A stretch of DNA of 64,000 nucleotides from Bacteroidota bacterium. GTDB taxonomy: Bacteria > Bacteroidota > Bacteroidia > Flavobacteriales > Weeksellaceae. Every line of letters starts with the position of its first letter. The stretch's first letter is position 1. The stretch spans positions 17,985-81,984 of the forward strand of contig JAEWOR010000045.1 of assembly GCA_023399595.1 (NCBI GenBank). Direction: 5' to 3'. Positions 1 to 8,976 of this stretch are shown piece after piece. A program made the position numbers and the translations under genes. The notes beneath the pieces were generated by a model. It had not been told where the DNA came from, did no database searches, and was given only the letters and a program-made list of their open reading frames with translations.

Positions 1-2075
1 AAGGTTTGCAATTAACACCTGAAGAAATTTATTCCGTAAACAACTCTAGCCTTAAAGATGCTATCGTAAGTTTCGGTGGTTATTGTACCGCAGAAGTGGT
101 TTCTGATAAGGGATTAATTTTCACAAACCACCACTGTGGTTATGGAGCTATTGCTGCGGCTTCAACTCCTGAAAAAGATTATTTAAAGAATGGCTTCTGG
201 GCGATGAAGCAATCTGAAGAGTTCAATTCTAAAGATCTTTTTGTAAGATTTTTAGTAAGAATGGATGATGCTACACAAAGAATTAATTCGAAGCTAACGC
301 CAAACATGTCTGAAGCAGACAGAAAAAAAGTAATTGATGCTGAATATAAAGCTATCCAAGCAGAAAATTCTGAAAATGGAAAATATACCGTTGTAGTAAG
401 AGATTTCTTTAACGGAAACGAATTTTATTATTTTGTTTACCAAGATTATAAAGATATTAGATTAGTAGGTGCTCCACCTTCATCATTAGGTAAATTTGGT
501 GGTGACACAGATAACTGGGAGTGGCCAAGACATACCGCTGACTTTGCAGTTTTCAGAATCTACGCAGATGCAGCTGGAAATCCTGCAGAATATTCTCCTA
601 AAAACGTTCCTTTAAAACCTAAGCATTCTTTGCCAGTATCTCTTAAAGGTTATAAGCCTGGAGATTTTGCAATGATTTTAGGATATCCTGGAAGAACAAA
701 CCGTTATTTAACCTCATTTGGTATTCAGCAGTTGGTTAGTAAAGATTATCCAGCTTGGGTAGAAGCTTCTAATCTTGCCATGAAGGTGATGAAAAAACAC
801 ATGGATCAGGATAAAGCGACTCAACTGAACTATGCTTCTCAATATGCTTCTGTTGCTAACTATTGGAAAAACAGACAAGGAACAATAGACGCTGTTGAAA
901 AAAATGGAACTATTTCTGATAAAGTTAAAATTGAAGACAGATACAGACAATGGTCGGTTCAAAAAGGAAATGAGCAGTATGATGGAGTTTTAGAAAGTAT
1001 TGATGCTTATTACAAGCAAGTTTCTAACAGAAATGTGGAAAGAAACTACTCTTCTATCTTAACAAGAAATACAAAATATATCTCTCTTTCTTATCAATTA
1101 GGAACTTTATTGAAAACTTTTGCCGACCAAGATTTGGAAGGTAGAATTGCAATGAGACCTAAATTAGAAAAGCAAATTGATGAAATGTATGACAAATTCA
1201 ACTCTAAATTAGAGGGTGAAATGTTAAACTCAATGGTAAATTTATACCAAACTAAAGTAAACAAAGATGTTGCATCTCCTACTTTAATGGCTGCAAATGC
1301 TGCCACACTGTCTAATGTTGCATTTTCTTCAATCTTCGCAAGTAAAGCTTCTGCAATTGATTTCTTAATGAAGCCAGATCGTTTGAAAATTGATGCAGAT
1401 CAAATGTGGAGATTTGCAAACGGAGTTGTTACAGACCAAAAATTATTAACTGAAAGATTCTCTAAAGTGGAGGACAACTTCACTAAAAACAACAGACTTT
1501 TCTTAGCTGGCTTAATAAAAGCGATGCCAGAAAAGAAATTCTATCCAGATGCTAACTCGACAATGAGATTAACTTACGGATCTGTAGACACACTTCCTGT
1601 AAGAGAAGATAGAAATTATTTTGGTGTAGAAGATAATTATTACACAACTATTGAAGGTTTAGTAGGTAAATACAAAAAAGGTGATGAAGAATTTGATTTA
1701 CCAAAAAGAGTATTTGACCTTGTTGATGCAAAAGACTACGGTCAATACGCAGATCACAGAGGTTATATGCCTGTAAACTTCCTTTCTAATAACGATATTA
1801 CAGGTGGTAACTCGGGTTCACCAGTAATTGATGGCGAAGGCAACCTTATTGGTATCGCATTCGATGGTAACAGCGAAGCTTTAAGTGGTGACATTGTTTT
1901 CGAAAAAGAATGGCAAAAAACCATCAACGTAGATATTCGTTTTGTTCTTTGGACAATTGATAAATTTGCTGGGGCTAGAAGAATTGTGGACGAGTTAAAA
2001 TTAGTAAGAGATGAAAATACTCCTGCTGATACTAAAACTAAAATGCCAAGACCAGCCTCTAAAAAAAGAAAATAA
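1..2075 (+). CDS. S46 family dipeptidyl-peptidase (DPP7-type), 5' end outside window
   Basis: This is a serine dipeptidyl-peptidase that removes dipeptides from oligopeptides in the periplasm of asaccharolytic and proteolytic Bacteroidota. The 5' end is missing: the frame is open to the window edge and begins inside the N-terminal S46 region, so the signal peptide is not visible. The catalytic His is in TNHHCGYG near the start, the Asp probably in RHTADFAVF, and the nucleophile Ser in GGNSGSPV near the C terminus. The residue 18 positions after that Ser is Gly (in FDGN). In known enzymes this position is Gly in DPP7 (hydrophobic P1) and Arg in DPP11 (acidic P1), so DPP7-like specificity is inferred. 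A terminator hairpin follows the stop. Confidence 0.9.
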   Translation, partial: GLQLTPEEIYSVNNSSLKDAIVSFGGYCTAEVVSDKGLIFTNHHCGYGAIAAASTPEKDYLKNGFWAMKQSEEFNSKDLFVRFLVRMDDATQRINSKLTPNMSEADRKKVIDAEYKAIQAENSENGKYTVVVRDFFNGNEFYYFVYQDYKDIRLVGAPPSSLGKFGGDTDNWEWPRHTADFAVFRIYADAAGNPAEYSPKNVPLKPKHSLPVSLKGYKPGDFAMILGYPGRTNRYLTSFGIQQLVSKDYPAWVEASNLAMKVMKKHMDQDKATQLNYASQYASVANYWKNRQGTIDAVEKNGTISDKVKIEDRYRQWSVQKGNEQYDGVLESIDAYYKQVSNRNVERNYSSILTRNTKYISLSYQLGTLLKTFADQDLEGRIAMRPKLEKQIDEMYDKFNSKLEGEMLNSMVNLYQTKVNKDVASPTLMAANAATLSNVAFSSIFASKASAIDFLMKPDRLKIDADQMWRFANGVVTDQKLLTERFSKVEDNFTKNNRLFLAGLIKAMPEKKFYPDANSTMRLTYGSVDTLPVREDRNYFGVEDNYYTTIEGLVGKYKKGDEEFDLPKRVFDLVDAKDYGQYADHRGYMPVNFLSNNDITGGNSGSPVIDGEGNLIGIAFDGNSEALSGDIVFEKEWQKTINVDIRFVLWTIDKFAGARRIVDELKLVRDENTPADTKTKMPRPASKKRK

Positions 2076-2098
2076 TTCTTAGAAATTTGAATAAATTT

Positions 2099-2128
2099 AA
2101 ACCTCAGGAAATTCCTGAGGTTTTTTTA
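2099..2128 (+). terminator. Rho-independent terminator after S46 peptidase
   Basis: A 12-bp perfect stem (AAACCTCAGGAA with TTCCTGAGGTTT) around a one-base centre is followed by a T run. It lies 24 bp after the peptidase stop. Confidence 0.85.
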
Positions 2129-2138
2129 TTTTTATACA

Positions 2139-2261
2139 ATGAATACAAACACTTCTCCCTTAAAATTCAGAGCAATTATCATTCAAAATGCTAATATGAA
2201 CACTGCTTATATAGAATTCCCTTTTTCAACTGAGAAAAAATTTGATAAAAAACATATTTAA
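2139..2261 (+). pseudogene. Truncated DUF1905-like remnant (40 codons)
   Basis: A 40-codon frame starting ATG at 2139 reads like the first half of a DUF1905 domain: a short beta strand, then an NTAYIEFPF stretch that resembles the family's G-x-x-AYVEFPF-D motif, then KKF-KK. It stops at 2259..2261, just where the rest of the domain should continue. Full-length members are roughly twice this length or more. The stop overlaps the presumed beginning of the decayed acetyltransferase, so a deletion may have joined the two genes. Recognition rests on the short motif only. Confidence 0.5.
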
Positions 2262-2766
2262 TAAGAAACCCCACGAAACCGAAAGACTTTACATCAAATA
2301 ATTCACCATTGAAGATGCTGAATTTTTACTCGAATTATACAATATACCTAAATTCTTAGACTTTATTAGCGATAGAAACATCCACAGTTTGGAAGATGCA
2401 GAAAACTATATCATTCAAAAATTCAGACCTCAAATAGATAAACTAGGATTCGGAAACAATGTGGTCGTCTTAAAAGAAACTCATCAAAAGATAGGTTCTG
2501 TAGGCATTTTCGAAAGAGAAGGTTTAGAAATTGTAGATATTGGATTTTCTTTCCTCCCAGAATTTGAAGGAAAAGGCTATGCATTTGAATCAGCTAATAA
2601 ATGGAAAGAATTTGCTGCCGAAAAATGGGGAATTCACAAACTTTCCGCAATTACAACCAAAGAAAATATTTCCTCTCAAAAACTCATCCAAAAATTGGGA
2701 TTAAACTTCAAGAAAAGGGTGACTTTACCCAACGATCCTGAAGAACTTCTTTATTACGAAAATTAA
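2254..2766 (+). pseudogene. GNAT acetyltransferase (RimJ/RimL type), decayed start and internal stop
   Basis: The intact downstream part (from about 2389) is a GNAT N-acetyltransferase core with strands around VVVLKETHQKIGSVGIF, the FEGKGYAFES acetyl-CoA loop (Q/RxxGxG/A-like) and an ENISSQKLIQKLG tail typical of RimJ/RimL proteins. Reading upstream in the same frame recovers the missing N terminus (ETERLYIK, then FTIEDAEFLLELYN), but TAA at 2299..2301 interrupts it where homologues usually carry Gln or similar. No ATG is found; ATA at 2254 is where the start would fall. Translation from the internal TTG at 2389 would give only 125 residues without the first strand and helix, so I treat the locus as a pseudogene. 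The target substrate is unknown. Confidence 0.7.
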
Positions 2767-3438
2767 ACATTCCAAAATTCCCTATCTAAGCTTCTGTATT
2801 GTATCGCTTCAGAAACATGATGAGATTCAATATCCTCAGAATTTTCTAAGTCAGCAATCGTTCTAGAGACTTTTAAAATCCTATCATAAGCTCTCGCCGA
2901 AAGATTTAGTTTATCCATTGCAATTTTTATAAGATTTTGTGAAGCTTCATTCAAATTACAATATTTCTCTATTTCTTTGGAACTCATTTGAGCGTTATAA
3001 CTAATCTTTAAATCTTTATACCGTTCATTTTGTTGATCACGAGCATTTAAAACTCTTTTTCTTATCTCTTCACTTTTTTCTCCTTTGCGCTTTTCTGTCA
3101 GTTGCTCAAACTCCACTTTTTGGACTTCAATATGAATATCAATCCTATCTAACAATGGACCAGAAAGCTTACTCATATACCTTTGCATTTCGTAAACCGA
3201 GGAAGTATTATTAGGATCATCAGGAAAAAAACCACTTGGCGTAGGATTCATGGAAGCCACCAACATAAAACTCGCAGGATAATTGATAGTAAATCGAGCT
3301 CTAGAAATGGTAACTTCCCTATCTTCTAAAGGCTGTCTCATCACCTCCAAAACGGTTCTTTTAAATTCGGGCATTTCATCCAAAAATAAAACGCCGTTAT
3401 GCGCCAAAGAAATTTCTCCGGGTTGAGGGTAACTCCCA
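2763..3438 (-). pseudogene. comM: comM (yifB) C-terminal fragment, cut by the transposon
   Basis: This is the 3' part of a Mg-chelatase-like AAA+ ATPase (ComM/YifB), the hexameric branch-migration helicase that supports natural transformation. It begins at the GGGSYPQPGEIS glycine-rich motif and contains the Walker B region (GVLFLDEMPEF), sensor 1 (ASMNP), the arginine-finger helix (LLDRIDIHIEV) and the C-terminal helical Mg_chelatase_C domain. The 5' part lies at 25735..26594. Joining the two at one CCACC copy gives 511 codons, the normal family length. An open frame running 71 bp into the transposon end adds foreign residues and a possible ATG, but that product would lack Walker A. Confidence 0.97.
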
Positions 3439-3443
3439 CCACC
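3439..3443. repeat. Target-site duplication CCACC, left copy
   Basis: The five bases directly before the TGTA terminus equal the five directly after the other terminus (25735..25739). A 5-bp duplication is the hallmark of Tn7-family insertion. Confidence 0.95.
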
Positions 3444-3448
3444 TGTAT

Positions 3449-3530
3449 ATTTGCAAAGTAAATGCAAAATGAAATGGCAAAATTGCTCACATTCGCACTT
3501 GTTTTGCAAATAAACTCACAAAGTAAGTGC
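3449..3530. repeat. Left-end transposase-binding repeats
   Basis: The left terminus holds ATTTGCAAAGTAAATGC (3449..3465), a second copy with one change at its core (AAGTAAGTGC, 3521..3530) and an oppositely oriented related copy (GCACTTGTTTTGCAAAT, 3495..3511). By analogy with Tn7 these are TnsB-binding sites. They lie only a few tens of bases before tnsA, so TnsB binding could also repress the operon. Confidence 0.75.
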
Positions 3531-3554
3531 GACCAATTTAAATTCTTACCTTAG

Positions 3555-4259
3555 ATGAAACAAATCATACAAAATAAGGTGAGAAAAATTGGCTTAAAAT
3601 ATAACTCGCTTTCTGGTAGCTTTTTTAGTGCTAAAAATAATAAAGAAGTTCAGTTCGAATCCTCTTTGGAAAGAGATTTCATATATCTGCTCGAAATGGA
3701 CTGGATTATAGATTCTTATTATGAACAGCCCGTAACTATATATTTTACTGATTCCGAAAATAAGCAACGCACTTATACTCCAGATTTTCTTTTTTACTGG
3801 CATTACCGCTTTTCTTCTCAAGGATCAAAACCCGTACTAGTCGAAATTAAATACGAAAAGGATTTAGAAAAAAAATCATTAGAGTATCAACCAAAATTTA
3901 ATGCCGCAGAAGAATTTTGTGAAGTAAATGGTTATGAATTTAAAGTGCTTACTGAAAAAGATATTAGAACCGAGTATTTAGAAAATTGCAAATTTCTTTA
4001 CAGATATAAAAAAAACATTTTCGATCATAATCATCCTGATATCCAGCTACTATTAAAGAATATGTGTGATTTAGTTTGTACAACTCCACGAGAACTAATT
4101 CAAATTAGTGCCAGAGATAAATTTAAACAAATGGAACTCATACATTATATGTGGTATATGGTTTCTAAAAATATGATTAGATGTCTCTGGGAATATTCTC
4201 TCACTATGGACTCTTCTATATGGCTTGATGAACTTTATGAAAACTCTTATCCAAAATGA
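3555..4259 (+). CDS. tnsA: TnsA endonuclease
   Basis: TnsA is the restriction-enzyme-like nuclease that cuts the 5' ends of a Tn7-type transposon, so that with TnsB the element leaves by a double-strand break (cut-and-paste). The 234-residue protein has the catalytic pattern of the TnsA N-terminal domain: E39 (SSLERDF), D77 (YTPDFL) and E97-x-K99 (VEIKY). A C-terminal helical domain that would contact TnsC follows. The ATG at 3555 lies 111 bp inside the left end. The stop overlaps the tnsB start by 4 bp (ATGA), showing translational coupling. Confidence 0.93.
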   Translation: MKQIIQNKVRKIGLKYNSLSGSFFSAKNNKEVQFESSLERDFIYLLEMDWIIDSYYEQPVTIYFTDSENKQRTYTPDFLFYWHYRFSSQGSKPVLVEIKYEKDLEKKSLEYQPKFNAAEEFCEVNGYEFKVLTEKDIRTEYLENCKFLYRYKKNIFDHNHPDIQLLLKNMCDLVCTTPRELIQISARDKFKQMELIHYMWYMVSKNMIRCLWEYSLTMDSSIWLDELYENSYPK

Positions 4260-6175
4260 AACAAGAAATTTTTTATTTGAACGTAGGTCAAGAAGTAACA
4301 TACAAAGATGTTTCGTGCAGAATTATACGAAATGTAGATGTACGAAGAATTAGTATTGAAGAGATCAATAGTGGAATTATTCATACTGTGAATATTGGAG
4401 AAGTTTCACCTGCTACTTCTGACAAAGAGATAATTAACCGAGATATGCTTGAGCTTACCGATAAAGAGTGGGAAGTTGCTCAGAAAAGATTTCGTATTAT
4501 TAGACCTGTTATTGAAAATCGTGGTGATTTTAAGTTTGTTAAAAAAGCCGCTGAGGAAGCCAATGTTAATAAAGCAACTATCTATAGATGGATCAGTCGG
4601 TACGAAAACACTGGGAGTATTGCTTCTATATTAGGTGAAAAAAAGAATGGTGGTAGAGGTAAATCGAGACTTCCTGAAGAATTAGAACAAATAATTCAAA
4701 AATGTATTGATGAAGTTTACTTAACATCCTTTCGGAAGTCCATCAATTTCTTAATCAGAGCTATAACCTTTGAATGTGATAAAGTGGGAATTAAAATACC
4801 ACACTCAACAACCATTAGAAGAAGGATTACTGAAATATCAGAAGAAGAAAAAGTTAAACAGCGATATGGTAAAAAAATATCTGACAATAAGTTTAAGCCT
4901 ATCAGAGGGAAATTTCCACACGCTAACCATCCTTTATCTGTAGTACAAATTGACCACACTCCTGTCGATATAATCTTAGTTGATGAAGTTTTTCGTCAGC
5001 CTTTTAACAGACCTTATCTTACAGTAGCAATTGATGTCTTTAGTAGAATGATTTTGGGAATTAATATTTCGTTTGATCCTCCCGGAGCAATGGGTACAGG
5101 TTTATGTATTTCTAATGCTATACTTGATAAAGAAACTTATCTCAGTAAACTTGGTATTGATGGTTCTTGGGCATGTTGGGGAGTTATGGAAACAATACAT
5201 GTTGACAATGCCAAAGAATTCCGAGGAATTATGCTGAAAAAGGCGTGTGAGAATTACGGAATAAATCTTGAGTTTCGCCCTGTTGCGACACCTCATTACG
5301 GAGGACATATTGAAAGGTTTCTTGGATCATTTTCAAAAGCTGTACATGATTTACCTGGTACAACCTTTTCAAATACAAAAGAAAGATCTACTTATAAATC
5401 CGAAAAACATGCTTCATTTACGTTGGCTGAGTTTGAAAAATGGATGGTTACATATATTATTAATGTCTACCATAAAACCGTACATTCCGGAATTGGCATG
5501 ACACCAGAAGAAAAATATATTGATGGAATTTTCGGCAACAAAGATCTTAAAGGTATTGGACTTCCCCCAAGATTCCATAATGAACGTAAAGTAAGATTGG
5601 ATTTCATGCCTTATATTGAGCGATCCATTCAGGTCTCTGGAGTTGTCATTGACCATATTCATTACTATGATGAAGTGTTAAGAAAGTATATTAATGTTGA
5701 GAATAAAAAACAGAAACAAAAAAAATATTCTTTCAGACGAAATCCCAAGGATATTAGTGTTATATATTTTTTTGACCCAGAAACAAGTGAGTACTTTGAA
5801 ATTCCCTACAGAGATACCAGATATCCACCTATGTCAGTTTGGGAATATAGAGCAGCGGTTAAAAAATGGAAAGAAGATAATTCCGGATTGATTAATGAGG
5901 AACATATATTTGAAACATACAAAAAATTAGAGGAAATCGAATTAAAAGCTATAAAAGCCACTAAAAAATTATCTAAAAATTCCAGAAGAATAATTACTAA
6001 AGAATTTACAACTAAAGAAAATCTATTACAAAGTATTACTGAAGTGAATACGGATTTAGAGTTAAATTATGCTGATTTTAGCTTTAAAAAGGAAGCAGAA
6101 GATAAAATGACACATACTGATAAATTAAATTTAAAACCTTTTGAAAATCTTGATGATGAAGCATTTGACAGCTAA
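4256..6175 (+). CDS. tnsB: TnsB DDE transposase
   Basis: TnsB is the DDE-family integrase (rve superfamily) that binds the end repeats, cuts the 3' ends and joins them to target DNA. It has 639 residues. The N-terminal third holds helix-turn-helix segments (ATIYRWISRYENTG) for end binding. The catalytic triad is D233 (VQIDHTP), D317 (IHVDNAKEF) and E353 (GGHIERF). A beta-barrel region and a basic, Lys-rich tail follow; in Tn7 the tail contacts TnsC. It overlaps tnsA and tnsC. No frameshift or loss of key residues is seen, so it is probably functional. Confidence 0.95.
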   Translation: MKQEIFYLNVGQEVTYKDVSCRIIRNVDVRRISIEEINSGIIHTVNIGEVSPATSDKEIINRDMLELTDKEWEVAQKRFRIIRPVIENRGDFKFVKKAAEEANVNKATIYRWISRYENTGSIASILGEKKNGGRGKSRLPEELEQIIQKCIDEVYLTSFRKSINFLIRAITFECDKVGIKIPHSTTIRRRITEISEEEKVKQRYGKKISDNKFKPIRGKFPHANHPLSVVQIDHTPVDIILVDEVFRQPFNRPYLTVAIDVFSRMILGINISFDPPGAMGTGLCISNAILDKETYLSKLGIDGSWACWGVMETIHVDNAKEFRGIMLKKACENYGINLEFRPVATPHYGGHIERFLGSFSKAVHDLPGTTFSNTKERSTYKSEKHASFTLAEFEKWMVTYIINVYHKTVHSGIGMTPEEKYIDGIFGNKDLKGIGLPPRFHNERKVRLDFMPYIERSIQVSGVVIDHIHYYDEVLRKYINVENKKQKQKKYSFRRNPKDISVIYFFDPETSEYFEIPYRDTRYPPMSVWEYRAAVKKWKEDNSGLINEEHIFETYKKLEEIELKAIKATKKLSKNSRRIITKEFTTKENLLQSITEVNTDLELNYADFSFKKEAEDKMTHTDKLNLKPFENLDDEAFDS

Positions 6176-7052
6176 AACAAAAGAATTCGTACTTAATAGT
6201 TCATTAGAAGAAAAAATTATTCATTTGAGAAAACAAAAGTGGATTCCATATCCTTTAGCAGAAAAAATTATGGATAAACTTGATGATCTTAAAGACTATC
6301 CTACTGTCGACCGAATGCCTAACTTATTAATAGTAGGCGAAACAAACAATGGTAAATCAGCATTAATCAATAGGTTTTTCAAAAAAAATAATCCATATAT
6401 CCGTGAAGGAGAATATGATATTGTTATAGCACCTGTTTTATTGTTGCAAGCTCCTGCCGAACCTGATGAAAAAAGCTTTTATAACAAAATATTAGAAATT
6501 CTAAATGCTCCAATAATCAAAAGTGAAAATTCAGATATTAAACAACGTAGAATTATTTCACTCTTCAAAAAGTTAGAAATTAAATTGTTGATTATTGATG
6601 AAATACATCACGTTCTTGCTGGAAGCCCTAATAAGCAAAGAGTTTTTCTTAATGTACTAAAATATTTGAGTAATGAGCTGAAAATTTCTATAGTATGTGT
6701 TGGTATTAGAGATGCTTTCAATGTGATTCAATCAGATCCACAACTAGCAAATCGGTTTGAAACCAGAATTTTAGAAAAATGGAAAAACAATGAGGTCTTT
6801 TTGCAATTCTTAGTCAACTATGAAGCTCTGTTGCCACTTGAAAATCCATCTTATTTAGCTGAAAATTCAATGGCTTCCAAAATCCTTGCAATGTCAGATG
6901 GGTTAATAGGCGAAATAAATACCATTCTTATCAAAGCTGCTGAACTAGCTTTAAAAAGTGGAATTAATAAAATTGATCACAAGATATTAGACAATATAGA
7001 ATATGTTTCACCAGATGACAGGAAAAAAATATTGAGAAGAACTAATTTGTAA
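6153..7052 (+). CDS. tnsC: TnsC / TniB AAA+ transposition regulator
   Basis: TnsC is the AAA+ ATPase that links target-site proteins to the TnsAB transposase and gives target immunity. Walker A is GETNNGKS, the TniB/TnsC variant with NN before GK, and Walker B is LLIIDEIHH. A sensor-like segment (NRFETRIL, possible Arg finger) and a small helical lid follow. The ATG at 6153 or 6156 is preferred to a TTG at 6141; either start overlaps the end of tnsB, and the stop overlaps the tniQ ATG by one base. About 299 residues, typical for the short TniB-like class rather than the roughly 555 residues of Tn7 TnsC. Confidence 0.93.
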   Translation: MMKHLTAKTKEFVLNSSLEEKIIHLRKQKWIPYPLAEKIMDKLDDLKDYPTVDRMPNLLIVGETNNGKSALINRFFKKNNPYIREGEYDIVIAPVLLLQAPAEPDEKSFYNKILEILNAPIIKSENSDIKQRRIISLFKKLEIKLLIIDEIHHVLAGSPNKQRVFLNVLKYLSNELKISIVCVGIRDAFNVIQSDPQLANRFETRILEKWKNNEVFLQFLVNYEALLPLENPSYLAENSMASKILAMSDGLIGEINTILIKAAELALKSGINKIDHKILDNIEYVSPDDRKKILRRTNL

Positions 7053-8020
7053 TGCCATTTATTTCATCTTTAAACAAAAATATCTGGGCATGTTATATTC
7101 CTCCATTTCCTGATGAGCTTTTTACAAGTTGGTTTTTTAGAATTGCGCAAGAGCATATTGTTAAGAGCCATTCTTTTGGAAAATATTATTTCGCTAAACA
7201 GCAATTTTGGAATAGAGATGTAGATAATATGCCAACGGGCTACTTGAAAAGGATAATATTTGAAAATACTCCTTTAGAATTTTCCGCAATTGAAAACCTT
7301 TTTTTAACCAGTTATGAATCAAAACTATTTGAAAATCATAATCCCGCTGGTATAACGACAGGAATTTTACCCTTAGGCATTCATCACAGGAAAAGAAAAC
7401 ACAATGGTCTTCTCTATTGCCCACTTTGCCTTGGAAAAAAAGCATTTTTTAAAAAACAATGGAGATTATTAATATCCTACGTATGTATTGAGTGCGGTAT
7501 TTTTCTGAGAGACTGTTGCTATAATTGCCAACAACCTATAACCTTTCATAGACTTGAACAAGGTAAAAAACAAAAAATAGAAATAGATTCGTTAGTCCAC
7601 TGTTCATTTTGTAATAATGATCTAACAAAAAATTTTGAACACTCCACGACAGAGCAAATCAAAAATCAAATTCAAATTTATAAAATACTCGATAGTGGAT
7701 ATGCTAACAATATTCCTTACAGCTTTTCCTATTTTTATTTGCTTCAAATATTATCAAATCTAATATCCCGAAATCATGCAATCTGGGGAAGATTAAGAAA
7801 AGCTTGCGAAACTGAGTTTGGAATTTTACCTGAAGAAAAAGGCAGCTTTTTCTCTTGGCCTATTGAAAAAAGACGTCCTCTTTTTAACATCTCATGTAAA
7901 TTAGCAAATGATTATTCATATTTCCAATTCATAATTGGAAAATATAATTTAAGACTAAGCGAGTTTAATAGAGATCACATGCTTCCGTATTCTTTTGAAA
8001 AGATTTTTAAAAAATTTTAG
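7052..8020 (+). CDS. tniQ: TniQ / TnsD-family target selector
   Basis: TniQ-family proteins bind the attachment site and recruit TnsC. The N terminus has the family signature PPFPDELFTSWFFRIA, then a zinc-ribbon region with CPLC, a later C-x-x-C (CIEC), CCYNC and a last pair SFCNNDL. With 322 residues it is shorter than Tn7 TnsD (about 508), so the C-terminal DNA-binding part is reduced. It is the only TniQ in the element, which makes it the default candidate for recognising comM, though this cannot be shown from sequence. Translationally coupled to tnsC (TAATG). Confidence 0.88.
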   Translation: MPFISSLNKNIWACYIPPFPDELFTSWFFRIAQEHIVKSHSFGKYYFAKQQFWNRDVDNMPTGYLKRIIFENTPLEFSAIENLFLTSYESKLFENHNPAGITTGILPLGIHHRKRKHNGLLYCPLCLGKKAFFKKQWRLLISYVCIECGIFLRDCCYNCQQPITFHRLEQGKKQKIEIDSLVHCSFCNNDLTKNFEHSTTEQIKNQIQIYKILDSGYANNIPYSFSYFYLLQILSNLISRNHAIWGRLRKACETEFGILPEEKGSFFSWPIEKRRPLFNISCKLANDYSYFQFIIGKYNLRLSEFNRDHMLPYSFEKIFKKF

Positions 8021-8474
8021 TTAATAAACGCTTCTACAAAAAATTTCCATCTATAAATCAATTCATTATACGCTAGATATTTAAAAGTATAAACATATTA
8101 TATATTGGGTATATTATGTATATTATATATTTATCAATTATTTAAAATAATTATATTAAACCCATAAAAAACATTAAATGCACAAAGTAAATAACAATTA
8201 TAGATTCAAAAATTTACATTATCCCTAATTTCAAGTTGCTTATTTCAATCTAAAAAATTACCTTCGCATTAGCTTAACAAAATATGTATATAAAGAAATA
8301 CTGATCGTAATTTTATTTGGATAGGAAAATCAAATAAAAAAATCCGTCGTACGGGAAATACATAACGGATCTTAAATTGGTAAAAATAATTGATAAAGGA
8401 AAAAATTCTTTTGTCCCACTCTCTTATTTTGTTATAGCAAATATAATTAATAATTAAACAATAAAAAATATTAT
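8021..8474. other. A+T-rich gap between tniQ and accessory genes, no gene seen
   Basis: This 454-bp gap is extremely A+T-rich, with a run of near-repeats of TATATTA and TATTATGTATAT between about 8095 and 8140. I see no open frame of note, no tRNA and no clear terminator. It may contain the promoter of the following two genes. Confidence 0.6.
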
Positions 8475-8957
8475 ATGAGCTTTTTGAAAACTATTCTTCA
8501 AGAAAAAAAGAATTTAATTGCATTAAAGAAACATACTGAAAAACTTATTGATTCTCTTGATACTATTTTAATATTAAATAGTACGCCGTTAGCAGTAGAA
8601 TGGCTTAATTCTGAAAATTCTTCTGAAACAAAAAATCTACATGACTTAATATTAAATATTCTTGAAGATGAAAATTATTTTCTTTCAAATCGTGATATAT
8701 TAAATATAATAACCACCAATCGGATAAATGAAGAATTTGATTTTGAAATAAATTCAAGAACAATATCAGTAGCTTTATCTAAACTTCAAAAAAATTATTC
8801 AATTTGTCTCTACAAATATAATGGCTCGAGAAATATGTGTTTATGGGGGCATTGGCATTGGCTTGATAAAAATCGCCTTCCAAAAGAGAAGTATATTCGA
8901 TATTCCGTATGGAAACAACGAATTACAAACTATAAGAAGACAAATAAATTAAAATAA
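8475..8957 (+). CDS. Unknown protein with winged-helix-like segment, between tniQ and tnsE-like gene
   Basis: I do not recognise this 160-residue protein. The N-terminal 35 residues are a Lys-rich, possibly coiled helix. Residues of about 55-115 read like a winged helix-turn-helix (helix with SNRDILNII, then a helix with SRTISVALSKLQK, then a KYNG wing), followed by a Trp-rich patch (CLWGHWHWLDKNRLP) and a basic tail. It lies 19 bp upstream of the TnsE-like gene on the same strand and is probably co-transcribed. Its place in the transposition module suggests a DNA-binding accessory or target factor, but this is inference. Confidence 0.65.
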   Translation: MSFLKTILQEKKNLIALKKHTEKLIDSLDTILILNSTPLAVEWLNSENSSETKNLHDLILNILEDENYFLSNRDILNIITTNRINEEFDFEINSRTISVALSKLQKNYSICLYKYNGSRNMCLWGHWHWLDKNRLPKEKYIRYSVWKQRITNYKKTNKLK

Positions 8958-8976
8958 CACTAACTTTATTACAAAT

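Noticed and set aside
8095..8140. TATATTA near-repeats as an origin or iteron array
   Set aside because: The units are irregular and simple A+T drift; no replication gene is nearby.
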